Positions 50,440 to 61,996 of a stretch of DNA of 64,000 nt are shown in pieces. Source of the stretch: Numida meleagris (lineage: Eukaryota > Chordata > Aves > Galliformes > Numididae); contig NC_034421.1 in assembly GCF_002078875.1 (NCBI RefSeq), forward strand, positions 7,090,365 through 7,154,364. Direction: 5' to 3'. Made by a program: the position numbers and the translations under genes. Each line of letters begins with the position of its first letter. Positions within the stretch are counted from its first letter, which is position 1. Under the pieces are notes generated by a model that saw only the letters and a list, made by a program, of their open reading frames with translations, did no database searches and was not told the DNA's origin.

Positions 50440-52586
50440 CCTTTTACTTTTTTCAACTAATAAACTGTGACCTCAAGATGTAACAAAGCAGCACTAATTT
50501 GGACTTTTCACCTACAGCGAGGGGGTCACCTGTGGAAACAGTTACTTTCTGCACATTTTCCACTTTGTTTTAGCCCAAAACATATCAGTTTGAATACTTG
50601 AATCATGCAGGCCAACATTATAATGTGAAAAAGTATATATTTACACTTCCAGATAGTGCTATCCATATAAAACTGCTTGGAATGAGCTCATTTGTGTATA
50701 TTCATCATGTTTATTCTTTGAATTCCTTTTTTTTTTCCTTTTTTTTTTTTTTTTTGCATTTTGCTGATGATGTTGGAGTATGAGCTTTTTTCACTTTGCA
50801 CTGAATGATGTTCTCTCTGTCTAATCGGCAATATCGGGGAGGCAGCAGTTCACGTGTAAATGTTTACTCAAGGATGTTCTTAACAAACAGTGTGCGCTCT
50901 CTACTATGCCTTGATGTATGCCTACCTTCTTGTGGTATCGTGGCGTTTAAAGATCGAGTTATGATGCTGACTTAGGATTATGAATGAAAGTATTGCACCA
51001 GTTTTTTCATGTATAAAACTAAAGAATTTAGCTCTACAGTTTAAAAAACTGTGGCCACAGCTGTGACTTGCAACCCAGCCTGCAAGCCAGGGGGGTCCTG
51101 CACTTTCAATAGGCTTTCAATTTTGTTTTGGGGGTGCCCGTGTCGGGACCCTCTTGTTTACAGAATATTTTTTTTTGTTTTTTGAGAAAAATGTTTACTC
51201 TTCCATCATTTTAAAAATTTTTAAAAAGACAAAAAAAATTGAGAATGAAAAAAAAAGATGCTTTCTATCTCTGGGAATAACGAACAGTGTTTGGCCATGT
51301 CCTTTTGTTTTCTATTCCTGTCTCCTAAATCAAAGAGCATGGCTCTCAGGAAAACCAGTTCCCCAGTAAAAACTCCTTGTAGTTTCTTATAGGAAAAAAA
51401 AAAAAAAAAAACTCAACTTTTAGCACTGATGATAATACTTATTGCTCTGTAAGACTTTTCTCTGCCAAAAAAAAAAAAACAAACAAACCCGCTTGGAGCT
51501 GGAGTTGGACGTAACCGCTTTCCGACGCTGTCTTTTTCTTAGTGAGTGGTGGTGGTTTGCTAATTACCCGTAGTTATCCAGATTCTTTTGTAATCCCATC
51601 CAGTGGCTCTGTTTCTGCTCTCGTGACTGTGTGAACGTTTAACTGTCGTACCTTAAAGCCGAACTGAGTAACTATGCATACTGTAACCAAGTTATTGGGC
51701 TTACAGAATTGTTTGTTGTATAAAAGTTTTAAATGTTCGAAAAGTTCTCGCAAATACTTTCTTGCAAAAGTAACGAGTTACATCTTTTTGCCACACAAGG
51801 TATTATAGAATGCTTGTTTAGTCCCTGGATCCGAGACTAGGCAAGGGTAAAAATTGGAACAGTGCAGAAATCGCCATCATTTCATTGCCTTGATTCTAAC
51901 TGTTTGTGTCCGAAGATGCAAAAGAAGTCAGTGGCTTTTAACTGTTTACAAATAGAATGTGATTGTAAAATGTACAGTTTGGTTGTGTTTGAATTATGAA
52001 GTTTCTCCGGATATTAATAAATCATGATGTTTTTGGCTGCTCAGCATATAACTGTCTATTTTTTGTGACTTTATTTGTAGGCTGTTTTCTATACGATGAA
52101 AATATGGAACGATATAGCTCTGTATTCCCATAGTTTGATTTTTTTTTTTTCTTTTAGCCTTCTGATTTTCGTTTTTATGAACAAATCCGCATTTTACCCT
52201 AGCAAAACTCTCCCTCAGCGTGCCCACCGTGAGATGAGAATCTAAGTGCAGAAAACTGCAGCTTGCTTTTCCTTTTCTATTTGAGCACCTTTGGAATCCC
52301 ATTGCCCTCCTCCTCCTCGGTATACTTCAGATGCCCCCCCACCATTTGTGCCCGGCTAGATGCTCAAGAGGACACTCGCAAATAAGGAGAGCATTTTGGA
52401 AAATAAACTTTAATGCTTCAAATGTACTGGTGTTTAAATTTATACCTCATTTACATTAATCATGACAAACAATGCAGCAGCGCTTAATTTGTATTTCACT
52501 TCACAGTGGCTTAGCTTGTTCTGAAATGGCTATAGGGCAGACCGTATATGTACATAGTATGACGTGACTTCAACAATCTGTTAGCC

Positions 52587-52592
52587 TTTATT
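52587..52592 (-). terminator. Candidate poly(A) signal of the IMPG-like gene (AATAAA on - strand)
   Basis: TTTATT on the + strand reads AATAAA on the - strand about 315 bp after the stop codon of the IMPG-like gene, inside the TNRC6A 3'UTR. It is the nearest canonical signal seen. Confidence 0.45.
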
Positions 52593-52849
52593 TTCAACTT
52601 GCCGGATGTAAGTCATTAACTCTGTTGGATGCCAGCACCGTGTGTTCTTAGACACTTCTCTGTACCTACTCGCTCTGAACGACGCTGTCCCAAGCCAAAG
52701 CTGGCTTCCCCAGTCTGCTCTGACCCCGGCGCAACCGTTGCCCGATCATCTTCCTTCCAGGACTCCGCATCGAGTGGAACTGACATCACACCCGCGTTGA
52801 TTGTATTGTCAAAGTGTTTGGAATTCTTTCACTGAGCTTGTTACGTGGA

Positions 52850-52855
52850 AATAAA
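52850..52855 (+). terminator. TNRC6A: Distal TNRC6A poly(A) signal AATAAA
   Basis: Canonical AATAAA followed within about 10 bp by a GU-rich downstream element. This is the most likely distal 3' end of TNRC6A. Confidence 0.65.
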
Positions 52856-52907
52856 ATGTGGTTGGTTTTAAAGCTGACGCTTGGGGCCGTGTTTCAGTCT
52901 GTGGCGC

Positions 52908-52982
52908 TCAGGCGGTCCAGCTCCGCTCCAGCGTGGCCAGCTCCATTCCCTCGCAGAAGGAGCGCGGCCGCCTGCCTGGGTG
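52908..52982 (-). CDS. IMPG-like gene, last exon (C-terminus, stop TGA)
   Basis: Acceptor ctctccccag precedes 25 codons in phase 0, ending TGA at 52908-52910. It encodes HPGRRPR then SFCEGMELATLERSWTA. This looks like a conserved C-terminal peptide rather than chance sequence. Confidence 0.75.
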   Translation of the reverse strand, partial: HPGRRPRSFCEGMELATLERSWTA

Positions 52983-55900
52983 CTGGGGAGAGAGGGGCTG
53001 GCACTGGGGGGGCTCTCTACCCCCTTCCCCCCGCTTGGAGGGGGAGATGCGACCCCCGCGCCCCCAAGCCGAGGCCCAGTGCTCACCGGTTGCTGCCTGG
53101 AGAGCTGCTGCAGGAGGGAGAAGGGCGCCCAGGGGCTGGGCTCCGCGGGCCAGCTGGACACCGAGATGTCGCTGGCTTTACCTGAGTCAACCATGGGCTC
53201 GTTCACGCTGCTGCAGCTCGTGTCCCAGCCGTACTGGAAGCTGGGAATTAGAATTAGAATGGGGGGGAATTAGAATGGGGGAGGGAGTCAAGGTGCGTTC
53301 CAGGCACAGCGGCCCCAGGGCCTCGGGAGGGTTACGGATGCAGCCCTGGGCCGCTGTGCTGCAGCCAGATGGGGCTGTTCTGAGAGCAGCGGTGCCCCAG
53401 TACGGAGGGAGCAGCGAGGAGCTTCCCTCTCCCTTCTCCCGTTATAACCCCTTGAGCTAATTACGAGCCCGCACGGGCACGGAGGCGATTCCCGCTGCAG
53501 CTCCGAGCCGTTCTGCACCGCTCCTTACACGGGGGCACACCACCCCTCCCCGCCCCGGGCTGCAGAAGGGCGCTGCGCCGTCGGACCCGAGAGCACGCGA
53601 GGGGTCGAGCTCGGCCCCGCACCCACCCGTGCCCGAGGGCGGGCGGCTCCGGGCGCTGCGCGGCGCTGAACGGGTCCCGGCGGCAGCAGCAGCCGTCATC
53701 CGGCAGGTGCAGGTGCAGGAGCTCCTCCGAGCGGCTGAAGGCGGGGTTGTCCAGGGAGCTGCCCGAGCCCGGCCACGGGCGCGCCCAGTGCGGAGCCGCG
53801 GCCTCGTCCGGGCGGCAGAAGCGGCGGTAGCTGCGGGCGGTGAGCGCTGCGGGGCTCCGGGCGCCATCCGTTCCCCGGNNNNNNNNNNNNNNNNNNNNNN
53901 NNNNNNNNNNNNNNNNNNNNNNNNNNNNNNNNNNNNNNNNNNNNNNNNNNNNNNNNNNNNNNNNNNNNNNNNNNNNNNNNNNNNNNNNNNNNNNNNNNNN
54001 NNNNNNNNNNNNNNNNNNNNNNNNNNNNNNNNNNNNNNNNNNNNNNNNNNNNNNNNNNNNNNNNNNNNNNNNNNNNNNNNNNNNNNNNNNNNNNNNNNNN
54101 NNNNNNNNNNNNNNNNNNNNNNNNNNNNNNNNNNNNNNNNNNNNNNNNNNNNNNNNNNNNNNNNNNNNNNNNNNNNNNNNNNNNNNNNNNNNNNNNNNNN
54201 NNNNNNNNNNNNNNNNNNNNNNNNNNNNNNNNNNNNNNNNNNNNNNNNNNNNNNNNNNGCGGTACCCACCGGCAGAGCGGGCCGCGGCCGCGGGGGTGCG
54301 CGCACACGCCGTGGTTGCGGCAGTAGTTGCGGTGGCAGAGGGACGTGCACGTGGCGTTCCCGTCCGCCCCCACTGCGCAGGCGAAGCCGTCGGGGCAGGA
54401 GAACAACGCGGCGCAGGGCTCCGGCGCTGCGAGGAGAGGAGAACGGGAGAGAGGACGGCGGCGGGGCCGTGCCGCCCCGCACCCCTCCGAGGGCCGCCGG
54501 GCCCCGAGCCGCCCGCCCGCACTCACCGCGGGCCGTGTGCCGCAGGACGCGGGCGGCGCCCACTGCCGCGGTTCCGCCGGAGCGCAGCGCCGCGTCGAGG
54601 AGCGCTCCCAGCGCCGCCGCCCGCACGATCTCGGCCGCGAACAGCGCGTCGTAGTGCAGCACCACCTGACGGGAGCTGCCCGCCCTGCGGGACACGGCAC
54701 TGCGGCTGCGCCCGCACCACCCCGCGCCGCCGCGAGAACGCCGGGCACTGCGGGGCCGTCCCTACCTGACGGCCGTCACCTCGAGTCGCACGAAGCCGGG
54801 CACCGCCGCCAGCCGGGACGCCACCTGCGAGGGAGCGATGGGTGCCGTGCGGGACCAACCCACCCCCCCGTGCTCCTCCCCGCGGCGCAGCCCCACGCTC
54901 ACCGTCCGGTTGAAGCTGCGCAGCAGCGCGTGATGCTCCTGGGACGTGGGGTCGCGCAGGGCGGGCACGAAGGCCATGTCCAGCGCCAGCTCGCAGGGCA
55001 CGCGCAGGAGGGGCGCTGCGGGAAGCAGGAGGGGCTCGGCACCGCCACCACCCCCGGTGCTGGCGGCTCCCGGGATCACCCCGCAGCCCACCTCGCAGCA
55101 GCGGCGGTTCATCCTCCACGATGAACACGGGGGTGGCCCTGCCCGTCGCCGCCGGGTTTGGTGTCAGGTGCGTGGGGTCGGCGTGTGGCCGCTCTGCGGG
55201 GCTGCTCTCTGGCAGGGGTGACTCTGCAGCGCCGGGGGGTTCCGTGGACTGATGGGGGGACCCTGGCACCACACTGGGCCCCCGCGTCAGCTCCTCCACA
55301 ACCCCCCGACATGCAGCAGTGCTGGGCTCCAGTGGGGTTGTCCTCTCATCCCCGAGCAGTGCGGGGCTGGTAGCAGTGGCTGTGCTGGTGGCAGTGGCTG
55401 TGCTGGTGGCAGCGGTGGCGATGTTGACGGTGGCGGTGGTGGTAGTGCTGATGGCAAAGGTCAGCGGTGGAGACGGTGCGGGTTGGGTCAGGGCTGGCTG
55501 CAGTGGAGAGCTGGGGGCTGTGGGGGAGGCTGTGCTCGGCGGCACAGTCACTGCCCAAGGCCCAGCGTCACTTGCCCACACCGGGGCCCCTGCTGGGACC
55601 TGGGTGCTGTCAGCATGTCCAGGCCCTGGGGACACTGCTGTGGGGGTGCCTGCAGAAAGGCTGAGCCCCGGGGAGGGCTGTGGGACCGGCAAGGTGGGGG
55701 CTTCCGCTGGCAGAGCTGAGATATGCCAGGTCTGGTTCATGGGGACACGACTGGGCCCAGGGGAACCCTGAATGCTGGGCAGCCCCAACACCTCTGCAGT
55801 CAGGTCCAGGGCTCCCTCAGAGCTGGGGGACGTCACTCCTGGGGCAGTGGCCATGGTGCTAGGGTCAGGCAGATGTGACCCCGTGGGCAGTAGGGCCGTG

Positions 55901-56957
55901 TTGGCCCCAGGGCCCCTGGGCTGCCACATCAGCCTTCCACGGCCACCAACCCCTGGGGACAGCAGAGAGGGGCGGGACGTGGCTTGGGGACCAAGCCAGG
56001 CCACAGTTGTCCCCTGCAGTGGGTGTGACTCCAAGCCCTGTCCTCCTGCCGGCCCCGTGCCTGCCAGCACCTGGTGCATCCCTCCCATTTTTCCCGGTGG
56101 GCTCTGCACTCTCTGCAGCCCACCCCCAGAAGGCGTTGTCCCGCTCGCCCCTGGCACAGGGCTGTCTGTTGTGTGGCTCTGGGGGGTCCCTGCTCTGCTG
56201 TCACTGGGTGGGATGGTGGCACCCCTGGCCGATGGCTCTGGGTGCGAGGCGCTGAGTGAGCCCCCCCAACTCTGTGTGAGCGCTGTCCCCATAGTGCTGG
56301 GGGTTCCCCACTGCCCCCCAGTGCTGCTGGGTATCGTAACACGTGACGATGAATGCAAGAGGGTCCCCTGTGAGGTTGGGGCACTTTCTGCCATCTCATT
56401 TCCTATGGGCTCCATCCCGGGGGCAGAACTGCTGGCCAGAGCTGTGCTCGGCACCATGGGGCCTGCTGAGGGCACCCTGGCAGGGCTCTTCCCGGGGCGT
56501 GTGGGGAACGTTCCCTCGCTGCCTGCAGCTGCCTCAGTGATACCAGCGGAGGGCGAAGGCTGTGCCTCAGTGCTCGCTCCATCCCGCGCCGCAGGGCCCG
56601 TCCCGGCCTCCCCGGGGCTGCTGCCGGTGCTGGGTGGCTCAGCAGTCCCGGGCGGGGTCCCAGGGAAGGGGAACAGCTCAGCCTCTGTTTGCAGCCACCC
56701 CGCTCCGTGCTGCGGATCTGTGGGCAGAGGCAGGGGGACGCTGAGCGGGGCGGGCAACGTCCGGCACAGCACCGGCACACGGGGCCGCCCCGCGGGCAAC
56801 GAGCCCAGGGCCCATCGGCCCCATCGGGGCACGGTACCTGTCCGGCAGCGCTCCCCCGCCGCGTTCCCTGGGTGCGCGCAGGGGCCGGCCGTGCCCCGCG
56901 TGGAGCCCACCCCGCTGCCGAGAGCCGGGCAGAGCCGCGCGCAGCACCCCACGAGCA
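52908..56957 (-). CDS. Mucin-like SEA/EGF membrane protein, IMPG-like (nine visible exons)
   Basis: Nine - strand coding exons with matching phases encode, in order: a Cys-containing N-terminal piece; a 542-codon Ser/Thr/Pro/Gly-rich mucin domain ending PVFIVEDEPPLLR; a SEA-like domain over three exons (PCELALDMAFVPALRD, ALLRSFNRT, VPGFVRLEVTAV, SRQVVLHYDALFAAE); one or two EGF-like modules with eight Cys; then, after a gap that must hide the membrane helix, a cytoplasmic tail with LDNPAFSRSEELL, DDGCCCRRD and NEPMVDSGKASDISVSSWP, ending CEGMELATLERSWTA. The SEA-EGF-TM order and the CHRNYCRNHGVC...PLCR module resemble the interphotoreceptor matrix proteoglycans IMPG1/IMPG2. It could be a further paralogue or another mucin, so no symbol is assigned. 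The first exon (signal peptide) is not identified. Confidence 0.75.
53087..53240 (-). CDS. IMPG-like gene, tail exon: NEPMVDSGKASDISVSSWP
   Basis: 154 nt, acceptor attcccag, donor CAACCG|gtgagc. It encodes FQYGWDTSCSSV, NEPMVDSGKASDISVSSWP and EPSPWAPFSLLQQLSRQQP, a cytoplasmic-tail sequence rich in Ser and Trp. The preceding intron tract contains a short GAATTAGAAT/G-run repeat (about 53247-53281, + strand). Confidence 0.75.
53627..53830 (-). CDS. IMPG-like gene, juxtamembrane/tail exon with NPAF and CCC
   Basis: 204 nt with acceptor cgcccgcag and donor CACGG|gtgggt. It encodes YRRFCRPDEAAAPHW, SSLDNPAFSRSEELLHLHL, DDGCCCRRD and FSAAQRPEPPALGH. The N-P-x-F sequence could be a sorting or FERM/PTB-binding motif, and the Cys triplet is a palmitoylation candidate. 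The phase on both sides matches its neighbours. Confidence 0.72.
53879..54258. other. Assembly gap (380 N) inside the IMPG-like gene
   Basis: The gap lies between the EGF exon and the cytoplasmic-tail exon, so it must contain the end of the EGF module and the transmembrane exon(s). Confidence 0.95.
54270..54426 (-). CDS. IMPG-like gene, EGF-like exon
   Basis: 157 nt, acceptor cctcgcag, donor TGCCG|gtgggt. It encodes APEPCAALFSCPDGFAC, AVGADGNATCTSLC and HRNYCRNHGVCAHPRGRGPLC. The eight Cys fit a partial EGF module followed by a second one continuing into the gap; NAT is an N-glycosylation site. Confidence 0.8.
54527..54684 (-). CDS. IMPG-like gene, SEA domain exon 3
   Basis: 158 nt, acceptor gtcccgcag, donor GCCCGCG|gtgagt. 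It encodes AGSSRQVVLHYDALFAAEIV, then an Ala/Leu-rich helix. It corresponds to the strand after the SEA cleavage loop, where the canonical GSVVV is replaced by GSSRQVV. Confidence 0.78.
54766..54824 (-). CDS. IMPG-like gene, SEA domain exon 2
   Basis: 59 nt, acceptor ccctcgcag, donor GTCAG|gtaggg. It encodes VASRLAAVPGFVRLEVTAV, matching the SEA pattern of helix, hydrophobic loop and beta strand. Confidence 0.78.
54903..55015 (-). CDS. IMPG-like gene, SEA domain exon 1
   Basis: 113 nt, acceptor ttcccgcag, donor CGGACG|gtgagc. It encodes APLLRVPCELALDMAFVPAL, RDPTSQEHHALL and RSFNRT, the first strand and helix of a SEA domain. Confidence 0.78.
55092..56717 (-). CDS. IMPG-like gene, mucin-domain exon (542 codons)
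   Basis: One 1626-nt exon with acceptor tgcccacag and donor CGAG|gtgggc. It encodes DPQHGAGWLQTEAELFPFPG followed by about 480 residues rich in Thr, Ser, Pro, Gly and Ala, with many SxT/TTxP O-glycosylation candidates, then PVFIVEDEPPLLR. A short internal repeat TATATS lies near the C-terminal end. The rapid-evolving composition is usual for mucin domains. Confidence 0.8.
55365..55445 (-). repeat. 18-nt coding tandem repeat (TATATS) in the mucin domain
   Basis: On the + strand GTGGCTGTGCTGGTGGCA recurs about two to three times and grades into related GGTGGCGATG units. On the coding strand it gives Thr/Ala/Ser repeats TATATS-TATATS. This is a small mucin-type VNTR candidate. Confidence 0.7.
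56838..56957 (-). CDS. IMPG-like gene, N-terminal exon (LVGCCARLCPALG)
   Basis: 120 nt, acceptor ctctccgcag, donor GGACAG|gtaccg, in phase with the mucin exon (ERCRT|D). It encodes LVGCCARLCPALG, GSTRGTAGPCAHPGNAAGER and CRT. It may follow or end the signal peptide. The exon with the start codon was not found in 56958-57413 and may lie in the next gap. Confidence 0.6.
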
Positions 56958-56999
56958 CTGCGGAGAGAGCGGAGAGGCCGTCAGCGCCGAGCACGGGGC

Positions 57000-58420
57000 T
57001 CCGCGCATCGGGCCCCGCGAACCCCCGGCACGCGGCGATGGCGCAGGGCTGGGATCGGCCCCGGGGACGCTGCTGCAACGCGCCGGGATGCGGCCGTCCC
57101 GCACCGTGGGCAGCGCCCGCACAGCCGCACGAGCCCGAGGCGCGGCCAGGAAGCGCGGCACGTGCGGGCACGGAGCGGCGGGGCCGAGCCCACCCCGCAG
57201 GGCAGAGCGGAGCCGGGCAGGGCCGCGCGAAGGGCGAAGCGTTTTCCGCGCTTTGCGCTCAGCTCCCGCGGGGCAGCGGCGGGCGTGGGACCCTTTGTGC
57301 CGCGGGAGTCATTTCCTGCGAAGGGAAAAGCGCGGGCATCGCTCGGCGCCCGGCTGGAACCCGCCGCCTTTGTCTCGGCGCGCGGAACGCGGTCGCTGCC
57401 CCGCGGGCACCGCNNNNNNNNNNNNNNNNNNNNNNNNNNNNNNNNNNNNNNNNNNNNNNNNNNNNNNNNNNNNNNNNNNNNNNNNNNNNNNNNNNNNNNN
57501 NNNNNNNNNNNNNNNNNNNNNNNNNNNNNNNNNNNNNNNNNNNNNNNNNNNNNNNNNNNNNNNNNNNNNNNNNNNNNNNNNNNNNNNNNNNNNNNNNNNN
57601 NNNNNNNNNNNNNNNNNNNNNNNNNNNNNNNNNNNNNNNNNNNNNNNNNNNNNNNNNNNNNNNNNNNNNNNNNNNNNNNNNNNNNNNNNNNNNNNNNNNN
57701 NNNNNNNNNNNNNNNNNNNNNNNNNNNNNNNNNNNNNNNNNNNNNNNNNNNNNNNNNNNNNNNNNNNNNNNNNNNNNNNNNNNNNNNNNNNNNNNNNNNN
57801 NNNNNNNNNNNNNNNNNNNNNNNNNNNNNNNNNNNNNNNNNNNNNNNNNNNNNNNNNNNNNNNNNNNNNNNNNNNNNNNNNNNNNNNNNNNNNNNNNNNN
57901 NNNNNNNNNNNNNNNNNNNNNNNNNNNNNNNNNNNNNNNNNNNNNNNNNNNNNNNNNNNNNNNNNNNNNNNNNNNNNNNNNNNNNNNNNNNNNNNNNNNN
58001 NNNNNNNNNNNNNNNNNNNNNNNNNNNNNNNNNNNNNNNNNNNNNNNNNNNNNNNNNNNNNNNNNNNNNNNNNNNNNNNNNNNNNNNNNNNNNNNNNNNN
58101 NNNNNNNNGAACCCGGCCCCGGGTCGCGCTGCGGCACCCGCGGGCGTTAGCGGGGACCCGGAGCCTCAAACCCCACCCGGGGGCTGCTCGCCCCCGCATC
58201 CCGGCGGAGCCCCACGGACGCGGCTCAGCGGGTCCCCCCCCGCGCCACCGAGCGCCCTGGGGCTGGGAGGGACCGTCCTGAGGTCCCCGCCGCCGCCCTC
58301 CGGGCACGCAGCTGCAGCGCTGACCCGGCCAAGGCTCTTACGCACCGACCCCAACGCGAGAGCCGTGACCACACCGGTACCACCCCAACGAGGGCCACCG
58401 CGAATGTTTGCTCCCATTTC
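57000..58420. promoter_or_regulatory. CpG island, probable promoter of the IMPG-like gene
   Basis: Extremely GC-rich, CpG-dense sequence surrounds the largest gap, immediately upstream of the IMPG-like coding exons. Long open frames on both strands, including those running through N, are artefacts of composition. Confidence 0.5.
57414..58108. other. Assembly gap (695 N)
   Basis: A run of N in a CpG island. It probably contains the 5' exon and promoter of the IMPG-like gene. Confidence 0.95.
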
Positions 58421-59325
58421 CATTGCACGGCCCGTTCGGAGAATATTTCACAGTGCACTTAAGAGGAAAGAGCTAGGAAGGTATTTCTGATGGCTGAGGC
58501 CTTTTACTCAATGAAAGCAAAGCCCGGGCCCTGGGGAGCGTCAGGCGGTGGGGCACCCTCTGGCCAAGGGCACAGCACAGTCTTAAGAGTGAAGTGTGGT
58601 TCTACAGAGGAAGCTCTGAAAACAGAGCACCCACCCCGCATTAAGGCTCCGTATGCAGCAGACGCAGACTGGAGCTTATTTTCCACCATCCCATCACCCG
58701 GGTTGCCAGAGGAAGACACGTTATCAACTGACACTTCTTGGCTCACAGCCTAGCAGTGCCTCTTTGACATACAAAAGTGTTTCTTGGCTCAGAAGAAAAA
58801 CTGTGCAGGGTCCAGAAATAACTTTTTTTTTTTTTCCTGTCACAGGAGAGATTGAAAGCAAGCCTCCCATGCTGGGATGAGCTACGTTTACTGAAACAGT
58901 GATGTGGTTTTGCATTTCAGCAGCAGGCACGTCCTCCCCCCTTTTATTTTCCATTGAGAAAATAGCAGAAAATGGGACTCACTTGTTTTTACCAGCATTT
59001 AGTAAAGGTGGAAAAAGAACATATTATTGGGAAGAGCAGACACTACCAGCAGTGAGATCACAGAAGTACTCAGCTCAGCAACAGAGGGTCTGGGGCTTTG
59101 CTGACAGCAGCAGAGGCTGCACAGGTGCTGCTGGAGCTCCCGCCCAGGTCTATGAACACTCTTTCAGCCTGCCACACAAGGAGCCCACTCGGCCCATGAA
59201 CAGCCCCCAGCCCCCTGGGCAGCTGATGCTGCTAGCTCACAATGCAACGAGCCCCAGCAGCGTCTCACACACTGGAAACCAACCACAGCGGGCTGCAACT
59301 GTGAAACAGAAAAGGCATCAACACT
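58421..59325. other. Intergenic, no gene recognised
   Basis: Lies between the IMPG-like CpG island and the NDUFAB1 poly(A) signal. The 87-codon open frame at 58490-58753 (+) has no family signature and no visible splice partners. Confidence 0.5.
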
Positions 59326-60154
59326 ACAATGGTCTTACATATTTATTCCTTTTTTCCTTGTTTTCAAAGGACAACATATTCAGACAGCTTTAAATACAAC
59401 GTCCAAGGACAACTTTCCGATGAAAGCAGCAGCAGTGCAGCATGTGTGCGCTTATACCCACTGACATCAGTCCCAGCCTCGTGGTAGACATCTCCTGTAC
59501 AAAAAAATCCACACATTTAGTAATTAAGCAGCTGAAAGCCACCCCGCTAAGGCACAAAAGCAGCCGGTCTGGCAGAGATATGACTGGCACTGAAGAACAC
59601 CAAAGGAAGCCACAAACACAATGACACAAGTCTTGCAAATCCCAAGATTCTCACCTTTTTTCCCCATCCATTCCTGGCTCAGAAAGAGCAGCAAACAGGC
59701 ACAGCTACTTCACTGACCCTTTACACCGCAACCCCATGAAATTTCGAGGTAGGGGGGGGAGGTGAGAAGCATGCACAAGAGCAACAAACAGGAATCTGCC
59801 TCAACGTGCCGCTGCCGCACGCTGGCTTGAAGCCATCGCTCATTTCCCCTGCAGCCCCCAAGTGCCTCTCAGGCCGTCCCTGGAATAACCCTTTCCCGAC
59901 CGTTTCCTTTCCTGCCGCTGCCCCAGGCTGTGGCTGCTGAGAAAGCAGCAGCTCAGAGCTGTGCTGTCACCCACCCCTAGAGAGCGCTGCTCAGCACGCT
60001 CAGGGCGCAGCCGAGGAGCACTGAAGGATGCACCTTTGTGAGCAAAGTCAGCTCACCATCTACTGACAGACCGGTGGACCCCTGCAGGGCTTGGAGTGGC
60101 AAAGAGCCACCTGCAGAGGCACGTTTATACTTACTCTGCTTTGGAGAACTGCTT
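59325..60154 (-). other. NDUFAB1: NDUFAB1 3'UTR
   Basis: About 0.8 kb between the stop codon and the first canonical poly(A) signal. No coding feature was recognised on either strand. Confidence 0.55.
59342..59347 (-). terminator. NDUFAB1: NDUFAB1 poly(A) signal AATAAA
   Basis: TTTATT on the + strand reads AATAAA on the - strand, about 810 bp after the NDUFAB1 stop codon. It is the first canonical signal after the stop, so the 3'UTR is inferred to run to about 59325. Confidence 0.65.
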
Positions 60155-61953
<1,799 letters not shown>

Positions 61954-61996
61954 TAAACAGCAACAAACGCGGCGCGCGGCCCCGAGCGAGGCACGC

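Larger units (their letters stand above)
50440..52870 (+). other. TNRC6A: TNRC6A 3'UTR with four poly(A) signals
   Basis: The 3'UTR runs about 2.4 kb to the last canonical signal. AATAAA occurs at 50459-50464 (20 bp after the stop), 52016-52021, 52402-52407 and 52850-52855; the last is followed by GU-rich TGTGGTTGGTTTT. Several A/T homopolymers lie within. The distal 280 bp would be antisense to the 3'UTR of the next gene. Confidence 0.75.

Noticed and set aside
55772..58150. 792-codon + strand open frame running through the gap
   Set aside because: It is antisense to the mucin exon, gains its length from N and GC-rich sequence, and shows no family signature; the - strand frame has splice sites and domains.
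58490..58753. 87-codon + strand open frame after the large gap
   Set aside because: No recognised family, no splice sites or promoter tied to it; could only be revisited with transcript data.
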